Part shown: positions 9,588 through 18,068 of the stretch, in pieces
Layout of the letters: each line of letters begins with the position of its first letter
How positions within the stretch are numbered: position 1 is the stretch's first letter
NCBI RefSeq assembly: GCF_024721175.1
Contig: NZ_CP099400.1
Coordinates: 62,001-126,000 of the forward strand
Source of the DNA: Rhizobium sp. Pop5
Lineage (GTDB): Bacteria > Pseudomonadota > Alphaproteobacteria > Rhizobiales > Rhizobiaceae
DNA: 64,000 nucleotides
Direction of reading: 5' to 3'
Made by a program: the position numbers and the translations under genes
The notes under the pieces: model-generated
Seen by the model: only the letters and a program-made list of their open reading frames with translations
What the model was told of the DNA's origin: nothing
The model's database searches: none

Positions 9588-10466
9588 TTAAGGCAGGAAC
9601 AACACGTTGTACTGATCGAGATCGCCCGGGAGGTCGCGAACTTTCATTTCCTCTTCGCGATCCTCGAAGATGACGAGGCAATCCTCGTAGAAGGCGGAAA
9701 GCGTTGATATGAAGGCTTTCGTTCCCTCCGGTCCGTAAAAGAGCGGAGTGAACTCCATGTAGAGCGGCACGCGGTGGGCAAGCAGCGGCTGCATCGACCG
9801 GCAGGCGACCGGCTCGTAGCCCTCGATATCCATCCAGACGAGGCCGATCGAGGCCGGATCGACCGACAGGCCTGCAAGGATAGCGGAAACCGGCTTTACC
9901 GGGACGCTGATCTTCCTGTCCCTTGGGCTCTGGCGGATGGCGCTGCTCTTGCCGTGATTGTCGAGGTTGAGGAAAAAGTCGATCTCGCCTTCGCTCTCGC
10001 CTGCGGCGCAATTGACGAGCCGGACCTTTTCTTCCAGCCCGTTCTGGCGGATGTTGAGGGCAAGCAGCGGGAAATTGCGCGGGTCGGGCTCGATGCTGAC
10101 GATCTCGGCGTAAGCGCCGCTCAGCGCAAAGTAGACGGTCTGTGTGCCGATATTGCCGCCGATCTCGAGCAGCGTCGCATCTTTCCTGAGAAGGCCGCGC
10201 TCGCGCAGGATGACGATCAGCCGGTCGACGGCCTCACGCTCGAAATGACCCTTTCGGAAGACCTTGCGGCCGATGTAATCCGAAGGCGAGAAGGTCATCA
10301 GATGGTCGCCGGCGTCGACCGTCATGGAGACGACGCGCTGGCCGATATTCTCGATCAGCAGGCGGCGGCCGAAACGGGTGTTAAAGAAGCGCGAGGCCGC
10401 TCTATTGCGCGCCTTGCGCAGGCGGCGCTTCCAGTATTTGGCGGTCAGCCAGGGCCTGCCGGGCAT
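9588..10466 (-). CDS. FkbM family methyltransferase
   Basis: The 292-residue protein has the FkbM SAM-dependent methyltransferase fold. The nucleotide-binding motif LLEIGGNIGTQTVYF lies near residues 99-113, SIEPDPRNF near 125-133, and the acidic VWMDIEGYE motif near 208-216. The family O-methylates sugars or small molecules. It starts within the stop codon of the upstream iron-sulphur cyclase (TGATG, one-base overlap), so the two are translated from one message. Why a methyltransferase is coupled to a cyclase is not explained by known biology. Confidence 0.8.
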   Translation of the reverse strand: MPGRPWLTAKYWKRRLRKARNRAASRFFNTRFGRRLLIENIGQRVVSMTVDAGDHLMTFSPSDYIGRKVFRKGHFEREAVDRLIVILRERGLLRKDATLLEIGGNIGTQTVYFALSGAYAEIVSIEPDPRNFPLLALNIRQNGLEEKVRLVNCAAGESEGEIDFFLNLDNHGKSSAIRQSPRDRKISVPVKPVSAILAGLSVDPASIGLVWMDIEGYEPVACRSMQPLLAHRVPLYMEFTPLFYGPEGTKAFISTLSAFYEDCLVIFEDREEEMKVRDLPGDLDQYNVLFLP

Positions 10467-12184
10467 CAGTCTTTTCCTTCGAGCGGTTCTGCCGCTTTCT
10501 CTCTCGGAATGACATAGACTTTCAAGGGCAGGGTCCGGCCGCGCACGCTGATTTCACGGCTTTCGATGCCGGAAAGATCAGCGCCGGAGAGACTTGCCAC
10601 CGGCTCGGAAATGACGATCGCCGCTTCGAATTCCTTGGCGGCACTCTCGAGCCGGCTCGCGACGTTCACAGTATCGCCGATCGCCGTCATGCTGCGCACC
10701 CGGCCATATCCCATCGTGCCGACGACGGCGGGGCCGGTATGAATGCCGATCGCGATGCGCAACGGCAGCGCCAGTTCATCAGCGAGCTCGGCGGCGAGCT
10801 TTTCGATCTCGGCGACGATCGCCGCTGCCGCTTTGAGCGCCTGGCGGCATGCTTCCTCCGGCGCGGTGTTGAGGCCGAAAAGCGCCATGGCGCCGTCGCC
10901 GATGAACTTGTCGAGTCGACCGCCGGCCTGTTCCACTGCCTTGCCGATGATGGCGAAATAGCGGTTCAGCAGGAAGACGACGTCGAAGGGCAGGCGGGTT
11001 TCCGTCAGCGTGGTGAAATGGCGGATATCGACGAAGAGCACGGCGATCTCGCGCTCGCGGCCGGGGCTCGTTTCCTGGCTGTTGGCGGGAAGTGCCGCCT
11101 CGACGGCCGGCACGAGAAGCGGTGCGACCGCAACGTCGCGGTTCGGGCGAAGCTGACAGGCAAGCCGGACGTCCGGGCCGGCGTCGATGCGCCTCAGCGT
11201 CGTCTGCTCCATCTTGTCGGGGGCTGGCAGGTCGTCGTAATTGCCAAGGATCTGCACCCGGCAGGTCGAGCATTGGCCCTTGCCGCCACAGACGGAGTAA
11301 TGCGGAAGGCCGCCGAGCCGGCTTGCTTCCAGCACCGAGAAGCCGCGAGGCACACGGATCACCTCCCCACCCGGATAATGCACGGCAACCTGGTTGAGCC
11401 GCTCTTTCAGCTTGCGCCGGGCGCGGGCGATGACGACGATCAGCAGCGAGGCCGAAAAGGCGCCGTAGAGCCCGGCGCGGATCATAGCGACCTGACGGTG
11501 AACTTCCGGGTTAGAGGTGTAATGGGTGTTGATGCCCTCCTTATAGGTGCTGATCGTCATTGCCTCCCGGTAGGAGGGGTCGGCGAGCGTGCGGCCCATT
11601 TCAACGAAACCGAGCAGCGAGAGCACCGGCACCAGGATCGCAAGCGCCAGCAGGAGGGGCGCGAAACGTGGATACCAGGGGCGGTAGCGTAGCCAGAAAT
11701 GGATGCCGATGCAGCCGTGGATCCAGACGGCGACGACGGCGAGCCCCTGCCGCAATCCATTTGTCGGATTCCTGATCCAGAGCATGCTGACGACCGCATC
11801 GTAGTCATCGATGTAGCCATAGAGCGCGTGAGCGATGCGTGTGCCGATGACATGATCGAGAAGAAGCAGCGGGATCATCAAGCCGAGCACGATCTGCGCC
11901 ATTTCCCCCTTTGGCATGACGAGGCTGCGACGCATGTAAATGGCGCGCAGCACCAGCGCGATATGGGTAAGTACCGACGAATAAAAGATGGCGGTCCCTA
12001 GAGGATTGCGCCAAATCGCGAGGAAGAGGTAGGCGGCTTTATCGGCGGCGGCGACAGAAACGAGGCCAATCGCATGGTTCGACAAATGCAGCAGCACGAA
12101 GATGAAAATGACGAGGCCGGAACCGAGCCTCGCCCTTCTGATCGCACGTTCCGAAAAAAACCCTGTGGCCGAGACAGTCGTCAT
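10466..12184 (-). CDS. membrane cyclase with cytochrome-b-like N-terminus and [2Fe-2S] ferredoxin domain
   Basis: The 572-residue protein has three parts. Residues 1-255 hold several membrane helices rich in paired histidines (HLSNHA, SVLTH, LLDHVIG, WIHGCIGIH), resembling a haem-b quinone-type module. Residues 265-350 form a ferredoxin domain with cysteines C299, C305, C308 and C343 (C-x5-C-x2-C). Residues 375-550 form a class III adenylate/guanylate cyclase with LFVDIRHF, DKFIGDGAMALF and AIGDTVNVASRLE. It should make a cyclic nucleotide under redox control. Ferredoxin-cyclase fusions are known in rhizobia. Haem binding is inferred from histidine placement only. Confidence 0.85.
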   Translation of the reverse strand: MTTVSATGFFSERAIRRARLGSGLVIFIFVLLHLSNHAIGLVSVAAADKAAYLFLAIWRNPLGTAIFYSSVLTHIALVLRAIYMRRSLVMPKGEMAQIVLGLMIPLLLLDHVIGTRIAHALYGYIDDYDAVVSMLWIRNPTNGLRQGLAVVAVWIHGCIGIHFWLRYRPWYPRFAPLLLALAILVPVLSLLGFVEMGRTLADPSYREAMTISTYKEGINTHYTSNPEVHRQVAMIRAGLYGAFSASLLIVVIARARRKLKERLNQVAVHYPGGEVIRVPRGFSVLEASRLGGLPHYSVCGGKGQCSTCRVQILGNYDDLPAPDKMEQTTLRRIDAGPDVRLACQLRPNRDVAVAPLLVPAVEAALPANSQETSPGREREIAVLFVDIRHFTTLTETRLPFDVVFLLNRYFAIIGKAVEQAGGRLDKFIGDGAMALFGLNTAPEEACRQALKAAAAIVAEIEKLAAELADELALPLRIAIGIHTGPAVVGTMGYGRVRSMTAIGDTVNVASRLESAAKEFEAAIVISEPVASLSGADLSGIESREISVRGRTLPLKVYVIPREKAAEPLEGKD

Positions 12185-12361
12185 TCATTCCCGTTCTTGT
12201 CGATATGACCGCAGGCCCATAGAGATTGAGAAAGAGGCGGAATTGCTTCGATCGCGATCACATTCCATATGCTTATGCGCAAGTTTTCGGGAAAGGGACA
12301 ATAGCGGAAATTACGCCACGGGCGTGAGCAGGGTAAACAGTGTGTCTTACGAGAGGTGTCA

Positions 12362-13450
12362 ATGCGGGTGGCTTTCTACGCGCCGATGAAATCGCCGAAC
12401 CACCCGGTGCCGTCAGGCGACCGGTTGATGGCGCGGCTGCTGATCCGGGCGTTGGAGCTTGCCGGGCATGAGGTCGAAGTCGCCTCTGAATTTCGTACTT
12501 ACGCCGACAGCCTGGAGGCGGCGGCCGAACTCGAACCGGCCATTCGCGCCGAGCTGGAGCGATTGCGGTTGAAATGGAGTTCGGAGCCGCGACCTGAACT
12601 CTGGTTCTGCTACCACCCCTATTACAAATCGCCCGATCCCTTCGGGCCGGCGGTATCAGCCGAATTCGCCATTCCCTATATCACCGCCGAAGCTTCCTAT
12701 GCGGCAAAACGCGACAGAACCGGCTGGGCGGCTCGTCAAAAGCCGATCGGCGAGGCGATCATGCGGGCGGCGGTCAACATCAGTTTCACAACACGCGACG
12801 AGGCCGGTCTTGCTGCCGCCTTTCCCAGGGCAAGGCTTGCCGGCCTCAAACCCTTCATCGATACGGGGCTGTTCGAGATGGTGTCGCCGGCACCCGATCC
12901 GCACCGGCTGATGACGGTCGCGATGATGCGGCCCGGGGACAAGATGGAGAGCTATGCAATGCTCGCAAAGGCATTGCGGTTGATCGAAGACCGGCCTTGG
13001 ACACTTGCGGTCATCGGCGATGGACCGATGCGGCAAGAGGTGCGGGCGCTGTTTGCCGGCCTTTCCGGCCGTGTCGAATGGCTTGGCGAGCGGAACGCCG
13101 TCGAGATTGCCCAATTGCTGGCGCGCGGCGGCATCTATGTCTGGCCGGGCTGCGGCGAGGCTTACGGCCTTGCCTATCTGGAGGCCCAAGCCGCCGGCCT
13201 GCCGGTTATCGCGCAGGAAACGGCGGGAGTGCCCGCGGTCGTCAGGGCTGATATGACCGGTCTGCTGACGCCGGATGGCGACGTCGCCGCCTATGCAGGC
13301 GCCGTCACTGCCCTGCTTGACGACCGGCAAAGACGTGACGCCATGGGGCAGGCGGCGCGGCGCTTCGTGCTCGACGAGCGATCGCTTGCGACGGCGGCGC
13401 GCGTCCTGGATGGGATATTGCGAGACAGTGCGGGAACAGGAGTGACGTGA
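12362..13450 (+). CDS. glycosyltransferase family 4 protein
   Basis: The 362-residue GT-B fold glycosyltransferase has an N-terminal acceptor half starting RVAFYAPMKSPNHP. The C-terminal nucleotide-sugar half contains VIGDGPMRQEV, RVEWLGE and the GCGEAYGLAYLEAQAAGLPVI donor-binding EX7E-type motif. It transfers a sugar to an unknown surface or capsule glycan. The ATG at 12362 is chosen because GAGAGG (12351-12356) lies 5 bases upstream; a GTG two codons earlier is possible. It is coupled to the deacetylase-fold gene that begins on its stop codon. Confidence 0.85.
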   Translation: MRVAFYAPMKSPNHPVPSGDRLMARLLIRALELAGHEVEVASEFRTYADSLEAAAELEPAIRAELERLRLKWSSEPRPELWFCYHPYYKSPDPFGPAVSAEFAIPYITAEASYAAKRDRTGWAARQKPIGEAIMRAAVNISFTTRDEAGLAAAFPRARLAGLKPFIDTGLFEMVSPAPDPHRLMTVAMMRPGDKMESYAMLAKALRLIEDRPWTLAVIGDGPMRQEVRALFAGLSGRVEWLGERNAVEIAQLLARGGIYVWPGCGEAYGLAYLEAQAAGLPVIAQETAGVPAVVRADMTGLLTPDGDVAAYAGAVTALLDDRQRRDAMGQAARRFVLDERSLATAARVLDGILRDSAGTGVT

Positions 13451-14202
13451 TGAGCGACAGCATGGCATGGGAGCCTTTGCGCCGGGAACTCGACCGCTGG
13501 CAGGCGGCCGGCCGCGTCGCGCGGCTCTGGCTGCGGGATGATGATGCCATCGAGCCGACGCCTGACCTGGAGATGCTGATGGCGTTGACCGGCGAAAGTC
13601 AGGTTCCGCTGACGCTCGCGGTCATTCCCGGCCTGACCGGCGAAGCGCTGGCCGCGCGGCTGGCGGAGGAAGCAAACATCGCGGTCGCGGTGCATGGCTG
13701 GTCTCATACGAACCATGCAGGGCCGGAGGGGAAGAAGCAGGAACTCGGCGGCGAGCGGCCGGTGGAGATCGTGCTCGGTGAGTTGGGTGAAGGGTTTCAG
13801 CTGTTGAAGCGACTACACCCGGCGCGTTTCGTGCCTGTGTTGGTGCCGCCATGGAACCGGATCGACGCGGCGCTCATTCCGGCGCTGCCCGGGCTCGGAT
13901 TTGCCGCGCTTTCGGTCTATGGGCGGGCAAAGCAGGGTGGCCCGATGCCGCTGCTCAATACCGATGTCGATATCATCGACTGGCACGGCACGCGTGGGGG
14001 ACGAAGCGAGGAGGAATTGGTGGCGGAGCTGGTGGCGGAACTTCGCGCCCGGTTTGCCGGCGACGACGAGCCAATCGGCGTTCTCACCCACCATCTCGTG
14101 CATGACGCGGCGGCGTGGAATTTCCTGTCGGCCTTGTTTGCGATGACGGCCCGGCATCCCGCCGTCCTGTGGTCATCGGCGGCAGCACTTCTGAAGCTTT
14201 AG
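13450..14202 (+). CDS. polysaccharide deacetylase-fold protein
   Basis: The 250-residue protein belongs to the NodB/polysaccharide deacetylase superfamily. It has an acidic metal motif RLWLRDDDA near residues 27-35, a VHGWSHTNHA motif (His-x3-His) near 79-88, and a late THHLVHD segment. It probably removes an acyl group or hydrolyses a bond in a glycan made by the coupled glycosyltransferase. The ATG shares one base with the glycosyltransferase stop (TGATG); a GTG one codon earlier could also start it. It converges with the next gene, with stop codons overlapping by 4 bases. Confidence 0.75.
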   Translation: MSDSMAWEPLRRELDRWQAAGRVARLWLRDDDAIEPTPDLEMLMALTGESQVPLTLAVIPGLTGEALAARLAEEANIAVAVHGWSHTNHAGPEGKKQELGGERPVEIVLGELGEGFQLLKRLHPARFVPVLVPPWNRIDAALIPALPGLGFAALSVYGRAKQGGPMPLLNTDVDIIDWHGTRGGRSEEELVAELVAELRARFAGDDEPIGVLTHHLVHDAAAWNFLSALFAMTARHPAVLWSSAAALLKL

Positions 14203-15029
14203 ATCACCACGGTCTGGTTGTCGCGGGCGGCGAAGGTTTCGGGGAAGGCGGCCTGCGCCTGCGCTTCCATCTGGGCGAGCTGTTCGTCGGTGCGGGAGGG
14301 CGCGTGGTGGAACAGGGCGAAGCGCTTGGCGTTCGCCATCTTGGCAAGCTCGGTGCCGTGCTGCCAGGTCGAATGGCCGAAGCCCTTGAAGCGCTGCATC
14401 TCGTCTTCATTGTAGGTACAGTCGTAGACGACGAGATCGGCGTCCTGCATCATCTCCAACGAGACCGGGTCGTAAGCGCCGGGAATATGCTCGATATCAT
14501 AGATGAGAGCGACCGACCGGCCCTGCCATTCGATGCGGTAGCCGATGGCGCCGCCCGGATGGTTCAGCATGAAGGTCTTGATCACGATGCCTTCGTGGGG
14601 ATTGAGCACCTGACCGGGATGGAAATCGCGGAAGTTCATCGTCGCCTGGCAGATGTCGGTTTTGACCGGAAACCAGGGCGGGCTGATGAACTGTTCGACC
14701 ATTTCCCGTGTGCTCATCTTGCCGTCGAGATGACCGGACCAGATGTTGACGTTGATCGAGGGATAATAGATCGCCTTGAAGAAAGGCAGGCCGATGATGT
14801 GGTCGTAATGGCAGTGGCTGAAAAACAGGTCGACGTCACTGACGCCTTCAGCGATCAGCGACAGTCCGGCCTCGCGCAGACCGGAACCTGCATCGAAGAT
14901 CATCCGGCGGTTTCCGCAGCGGATTTCGATGCAGGAAGTGTTGCCGCCGTAGCGGTCGAACTCGGGGCCTGATACGGGAATACTGCCGCGGACACCCCAA
15001 AATTTAACTTGAAACTGTTCTGTCGTCAT
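14199..15029 (-). CDS. metallo-beta-lactamase fold hydrolase
   Basis: This 276-residue MBL-fold enzyme has the dinuclear metal motif HCHYDH (residues 72-77) and further ligands in DLVVYDCTYNEDE and ALFHHAPSRTD. The N-terminal FWGVRGSIPVSGPEFDRYGGNTSC is typical of the RNase Z/PhnP-like subgroup found next to, or fused with, cyclic-nucleotide proteins. It probably hydrolyses a phosphodiester; the substrate is unknown. It is convergent with the deacetylase-fold gene and has no downstream partner on its strand. Confidence in the fold is high and in the substrate low. Confidence 0.85.
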   Translation of the reverse strand: MTTEQFQVKFWGVRGSIPVSGPEFDRYGGNTSCIEIRCGNRRMIFDAGSGLREAGLSLIAEGVSDVDLFFSHCHYDHIIGLPFFKAIYYPSINVNIWSGHLDGKMSTREMVEQFISPPWFPVKTDICQATMNFRDFHPGQVLNPHEGIVIKTFMLNHPGGAIGYRIEWQGRSVALIYDIEHIPGAYDPVSLEMMQDADLVVYDCTYNEDEMQRFKGFGHSTWQHGTELAKMANAKRFALFHHAPSRTDEQLAQMEAQAQAAFPETFAARDNQTVVI

Positions 15030-15344
15030 CGTTCTTCAAACCGGCCTTCCCGCATCGCCATCGTAATCGTAGTTGATCCCGATGCGAAGCAGCAGAGTTC
15101 CACGGGTTTGCCTATGCCCCCTTTCATTCTCCTAACCGCTAGCGGAAGAAGAAGTAGATTTTCCTAAGCAATCGGCTTTCGCCGCGGAAAGCAACCCAGT
15201 ATGGTTGGTTTTCAGTAAACAGGCTGATGTTGGAAGGGACATTTTCCCGTGGGTCATGCCTATAAGATGGTTGCGCGCGATCGAAAAAGCAAATTGCCGC
15301 CCCTGAACGGCCAAGCAACGCGGTAGTATCATCTATCACAAGGA
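15030..15344. other. 315-base non-coding stretch between hydrolase and SDR genes
   Basis: This stretch is more AT-rich than its flanks. It holds only two overlapping 66-residue minus-strand frames with no ribosome site or recognisable protein character. No repeat, hairpin terminator or RNA gene could be recognised. It probably contains the promoter of the MBL-fold gene. Confidence 0.5.
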
Positions 15345-16112
15345 CTACAGCGAGGCGGTGATGCCGCCGTCGACGGTCAGCATGTGGCCGTTGACGAAAG
15401 AAGAAGCGTCCGAGGCCAGGAAGACGGCCGCGCCGACCAGTTCCTTCACTTCACCCCAGCGGCCGGCGGGCGTGCGGGTTTCCAACCAGGCGGAAAACTT
15501 CGGATCGTCGACGAGCGCCTGGTTGAGCGGTGTGCGGAAATAGCCGGGCGCGATCGCATTGACCTGCAGACCATATTTCGCCCAGTCGGTCGCCATGCCG
15601 CGCGTCAGGTTCTTCACCGCTCCTTTGGTGGCGGTATAGGGCGCGATGCCGGGACGGGCGAGTTCGGCCTGGACGGAGGCGATGTTGATGATCTTGCCGC
15701 GGCGGCGCGATATCATCGCCTGGGCGACCGGCTGGCTGACATAGAACAGGCTGGAGACATTGGTCTTGAAGATCTCGTCCCATTTGTTGACGGGGAAGGA
15801 TTCCAGCGGTGTGCGGAACTGCATGCCCGCATTGTTGATCAGAATGTCGATCGGACCGATCTCCGCTTCGATATAGGCGATGGCGCTGCGGCTCGCCTCG
15901 GCATCGGTGACGTCGAAGGCGGCGCTGACGGCATGGCGGTTATGACTGCGAATATTCTCGGCGGCGGCTTCCGCTTTCTGCGCATCGCGCCCGTTGATGA
16001 TGACCGAGGCACCGTGTTCGGCAAGGCCGAGCGCCAGCGCATGACCGATGCCCTGGCTGGAGCCGGTGACGAGGGCGCGGCGGCCGGAAAGATCGAAGAG
16101 GGGAAAGGTCAC
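15345..16112 (-). CDS. SDR oxidoreductase, gluconate 5-dehydrogenase-like
   Basis: The 255-residue classical short-chain dehydrogenase has a TGSSQGIG cofactor motif near residues 15-22, NNAG near 92-95, a catalytic Ser in IASVQ and the YTATK pair near 157-161. It resembles gluconate 5-dehydrogenase/IdnO proteins, which reduce 5-ketogluconate in the cytoplasm. The GTG at 16112 is preferred to a longer ATG start because AGGAG lies 8 bases upstream and the length then matches the family. It follows pcaB by 66 bases on the same strand. A role in protocatechuate breakdown is not obvious, so it may be an independent gene. Confidence 0.8.
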   Translation of the reverse strand: MTFPLFDLSGRRALVTGSSQGIGHALALGLAEHGASVIINGRDAQKAEAAAENIRSHNRHAVSAAFDVTDAEASRSAIAYIEAEIGPIDILINNAGMQFRTPLESFPVNKWDEIFKTNVSSLFYVSQPVAQAMISRRRGKIINIASVQAELARPGIAPYTATKGAVKNLTRGMATDWAKYGLQVNAIAPGYFRTPLNQALVDDPKFSAWLETRTPAGRWGEVKELVGAAVFLASDASSFVNGHMLTVDGGITASL

Positions 16113-16178
16113 GAGGCGGCTCCTGATTTTTATCGCTTTCTGCATAGCCGGTTTCCGGCGCCACATGAAGGCGCGACG

Positions 16179-17225
16179 TCAGGTGCTTCCAAGCCTCTTG
16201 ATATTTCCGATAAGCTCCCCGCCAAGACGCAGCGCGGCGGCGGTCGCCATCGTCATCTGCGGCAGAAGCAGCCATTCGAGCGTCCAGGCAGCACCCGAGC
16301 GTTCCTGCTCGTGGACGAGCGACTGGTGGATGCCCGACAGCGCCGTGGCGTTGAAGCGGGCAAGCGAGATGAGGACTTCGGCGGAAACGGGGTTCTGTTT
16401 GTGCGCCATCGCCGAGGAAGCGCCGCCGCCTGCAATTTCGATCTCGCCGCCGGCCTGGGTCAGCAGCGCAATATCCTGCCCCATCTTCCCAAGGCTGCCT
16501 GAAATCGAAGAGAACAGGCCGGCAATATCGGCGATCGGCAGACGCCCGCTCTGCCATTGCGGCGCGTCGGTGAGGCCGAGCTCCTGGGCGAGCGAGGCAC
16601 GGATGGCGGCTGCCTGCGCCCCGAGCTTGTCGAGGGTGCCTGCGGCGCCTCCGAACTGGACGGGGAAACTCTGCTCGGTCAGCCGGTCGCGATAGACCAT
16701 CAGCGGCGTGCGCCACGCATCGAGACGGTCGGCGACGGTGATCGGGATCGCCGCCTGCATTCGGGTGTGACCCATCAGGCGGCTGCTGCCAAACTTACGG
16801 CCGAGCGCATCGAGCCCTGCGATAATAGTGGAAAGCCGGCCGGCAAAGAGGAAGGTGACGGCCTTCAGGCGGATCATCAGGCTGGTGTCGATGACATCCT
16901 GGCTGGTGGCGCCGAGATGCAGGCTTTTGGCTGCTTCCTCGCCGACAGCCGTGCGCAACTGCTTGACGAGGTCGGGAACGACGACGCCGTCTCTCGCGGT
17001 TGCCGAGCGAAGGCTGATGAGATCGGGAGAAAAACTGGCGCAGGTCTCGGCGATACTCCTTGCAGCTTCGCCCGCAATGACGCCGTGTGCGGCTTCGGCC
17101 TTCGCGAGTGCGGCCTCGAAGAAGAGCATGGCGCGGATATCGGCCTCGGCGGAAAAATAGGGCGCGATTTCATCATCGCCGAGCAGGCCGGAGAGGAAGG
17201 GGTGGTCGAAGGGCGATGCGGTCAT
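16179..17225 (-). CDS. pcaB: 3-carboxy-cis,cis-muconate cycloisomerase
   Basis: This 348-residue member of the fumarase/aspartase superfamily shows LHLGATSQDVIDTS near residues 101-114 and the signature GGGASSAMAHKQNPVSAE near 266-283. It catalyses lactonisation of 3-carboxy-cis,cis-muconate, the step after ring cleavage by PcaHG. It lies downstream of pcaG in the pca operon but is separated from it by 229 bases that hold repeat sequences. The context of pcaD, C, H and G makes the assignment firm. The protein is shorter than many PcaB homologues because it lacks a long C-terminal extension. Confidence 0.9.
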   Translation of the reverse strand: MTASPFDHPFLSGLLGDDEIAPYFSAEADIRAMLFFEAALAKAEAAHGVIAGEAARSIAETCASFSPDLISLRSATARDGVVVPDLVKQLRTAVGEEAAKSLHLGATSQDVIDTSLMIRLKAVTFLFAGRLSTIIAGLDALGRKFGSSRLMGHTRMQAAIPITVADRLDAWRTPLMVYRDRLTEQSFPVQFGGAAGTLDKLGAQAAAIRASLAQELGLTDAPQWQSGRLPIADIAGLFSSISGSLGKMGQDIALLTQAGGEIEIAGGGASSAMAHKQNPVSAEVLISLARFNATALSGIHQSLVHEQERSGAAWTLEWLLLPQMTMATAAALRLGGELIGNIKRLGST

Positions 17226-17239
17226 GGTCTGCTCGTTTG

Positions 17240-17345
17240 TGGTGGTGGCCCCTCATCCGGCTGCCGCCACCAACCGGGACCGAGCCATTGGTCTCGACCC
17301 GTCCTTCGGACCCCCGAGGGGAGAAGGAACTTAGGGCAGCGCCGA
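17240..17345. repeat. intergenic repeat sequence between pcaG and pcaB (first part)
   Basis: The segment contains the CCCCTCATCCGGCTGCCG motif and a downstream GAGGGGAGAAGG segment that recur in intergenic repeats of many proteobacteria, including rhizobia. It sits inside the pca operon and contains no open frame of note. Assignment is by recognition of the motif, not by alignment. Confidence 0.5.
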
Positions 17346-17375
17346 CGCTTATGAGCGGTCGATCTCGTATGGCAC

Positions 17376-17420
17376 TGTTCCCCTCTCCCCCGGGGAGAGG
17401 GTAGGGTGAGGGGGCTGCTT
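17376..17420. repeat. palindromic GGGGAGAGGG repeat inside pca operon
   Basis: Perfect 10-base arms, CCCTCTCCCC (17381-17390) and GGGGAGAGGG (17392-17401), are separated by one base and followed by TAGGGTGAGGGG. This is the widespread proteobacterial intergenic palindrome. Transcribed as RNA it could form a structure between pcaG and pcaB that affects pcaB expression. Confidence 0.65.
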
Positions 17421-17454
17421 GCGCCGAGTCCTCCGAACTTAGCCCGCGCGCCCC

Positions 17455-18066
17455 TCAGATATCCAGAAACACCGTTTCCTTTGGACCTTGCAGATAGATG
17501 TCGAAATGACAAGTCGCACCGTCACGGGTGGCGACCATCGTTGCGATACGCTCACGGTGTTCGATGCGCAGAAGCAGCGGATCGGCGGCGTTGGCCTCTG
17601 CCTCTTCCGGGAAATACATGCGTGTCTGCAGGCCGATATTAATGCCGCGGGCGACGATCCAGACGGTGATGTGTGGGGCTTGTCTGCGGCCGTCCTTGAA
17701 GGGAACATAGCCGGGCTTGATGGTCTCGAAACTGTAGACGCCGTCTTCGGCCCGGGTCGGGCAGCGACCCCAGCCGGTGAAATTCGGATCGGCTGCGCCG
17801 CGCATCTCCGACGGGCTGTTGTAGAGGCCGGCGCTGTCGGCCTGCCAGATCTCGACGACGGCATCGCGCACCAATGCGCCGGCGCCATCGAAGATGCGGC
17901 CGGTGACGGCGATGCGTTCGCCGAGCGTCTTCTCATTGATCATCACCGTGCCGAGATCGGCGTCGTAGACGCCCGATATATCGCAGAAATTCGGCGTCAG
18001 GCCGATATGGACGTAAGGGCCGGCCGTCTGCGACGGGGTTTCCTTGAGGTAGCCGAGCTGCTGCAT
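17455..18066 (-). CDS. pcaG: protocatechuate 3,4-dioxygenase alpha subunit
   Basis: The 203-residue protein is the alpha chain of the intradiol dioxygenase that opens protocatechuate to 3-carboxy-cis,cis-muconate. It has the QTAGPYVHIGL N-terminal motif, VEIWQADSAGLYNSP near residues 71-85, and the RRQAPHITVWIVARG segment where alpha subunits lack the full iron ligand set. The length is normal. It starts 2 bases after pcaH, so the two subunits are made from one message. In this operon the beta subunit comes first. Confidence 0.94.
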   Translation of the reverse strand: MQQLGYLKETPSQTAGPYVHIGLTPNFCDISGVYDADLGTVMINEKTLGERIAVTGRIFDGAGALVRDAVVEIWQADSAGLYNSPSEMRGAADPNFTGWGRCPTRAEDGVYSFETIKPGYVPFKDGRRQAPHITVWIVARGINIGLQTRMYFPEEAEANAADPLLLRIEHRERIATMVATRDGATCHFDIYLQGPKETVFLDI

Positions 18067-18068
18067 GG

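Noticed and set aside
15132..15339. Two overlapping 66-residue minus-strand frames
   Set aside because: No ribosome site, no homologous character and mutually overlapping frames.
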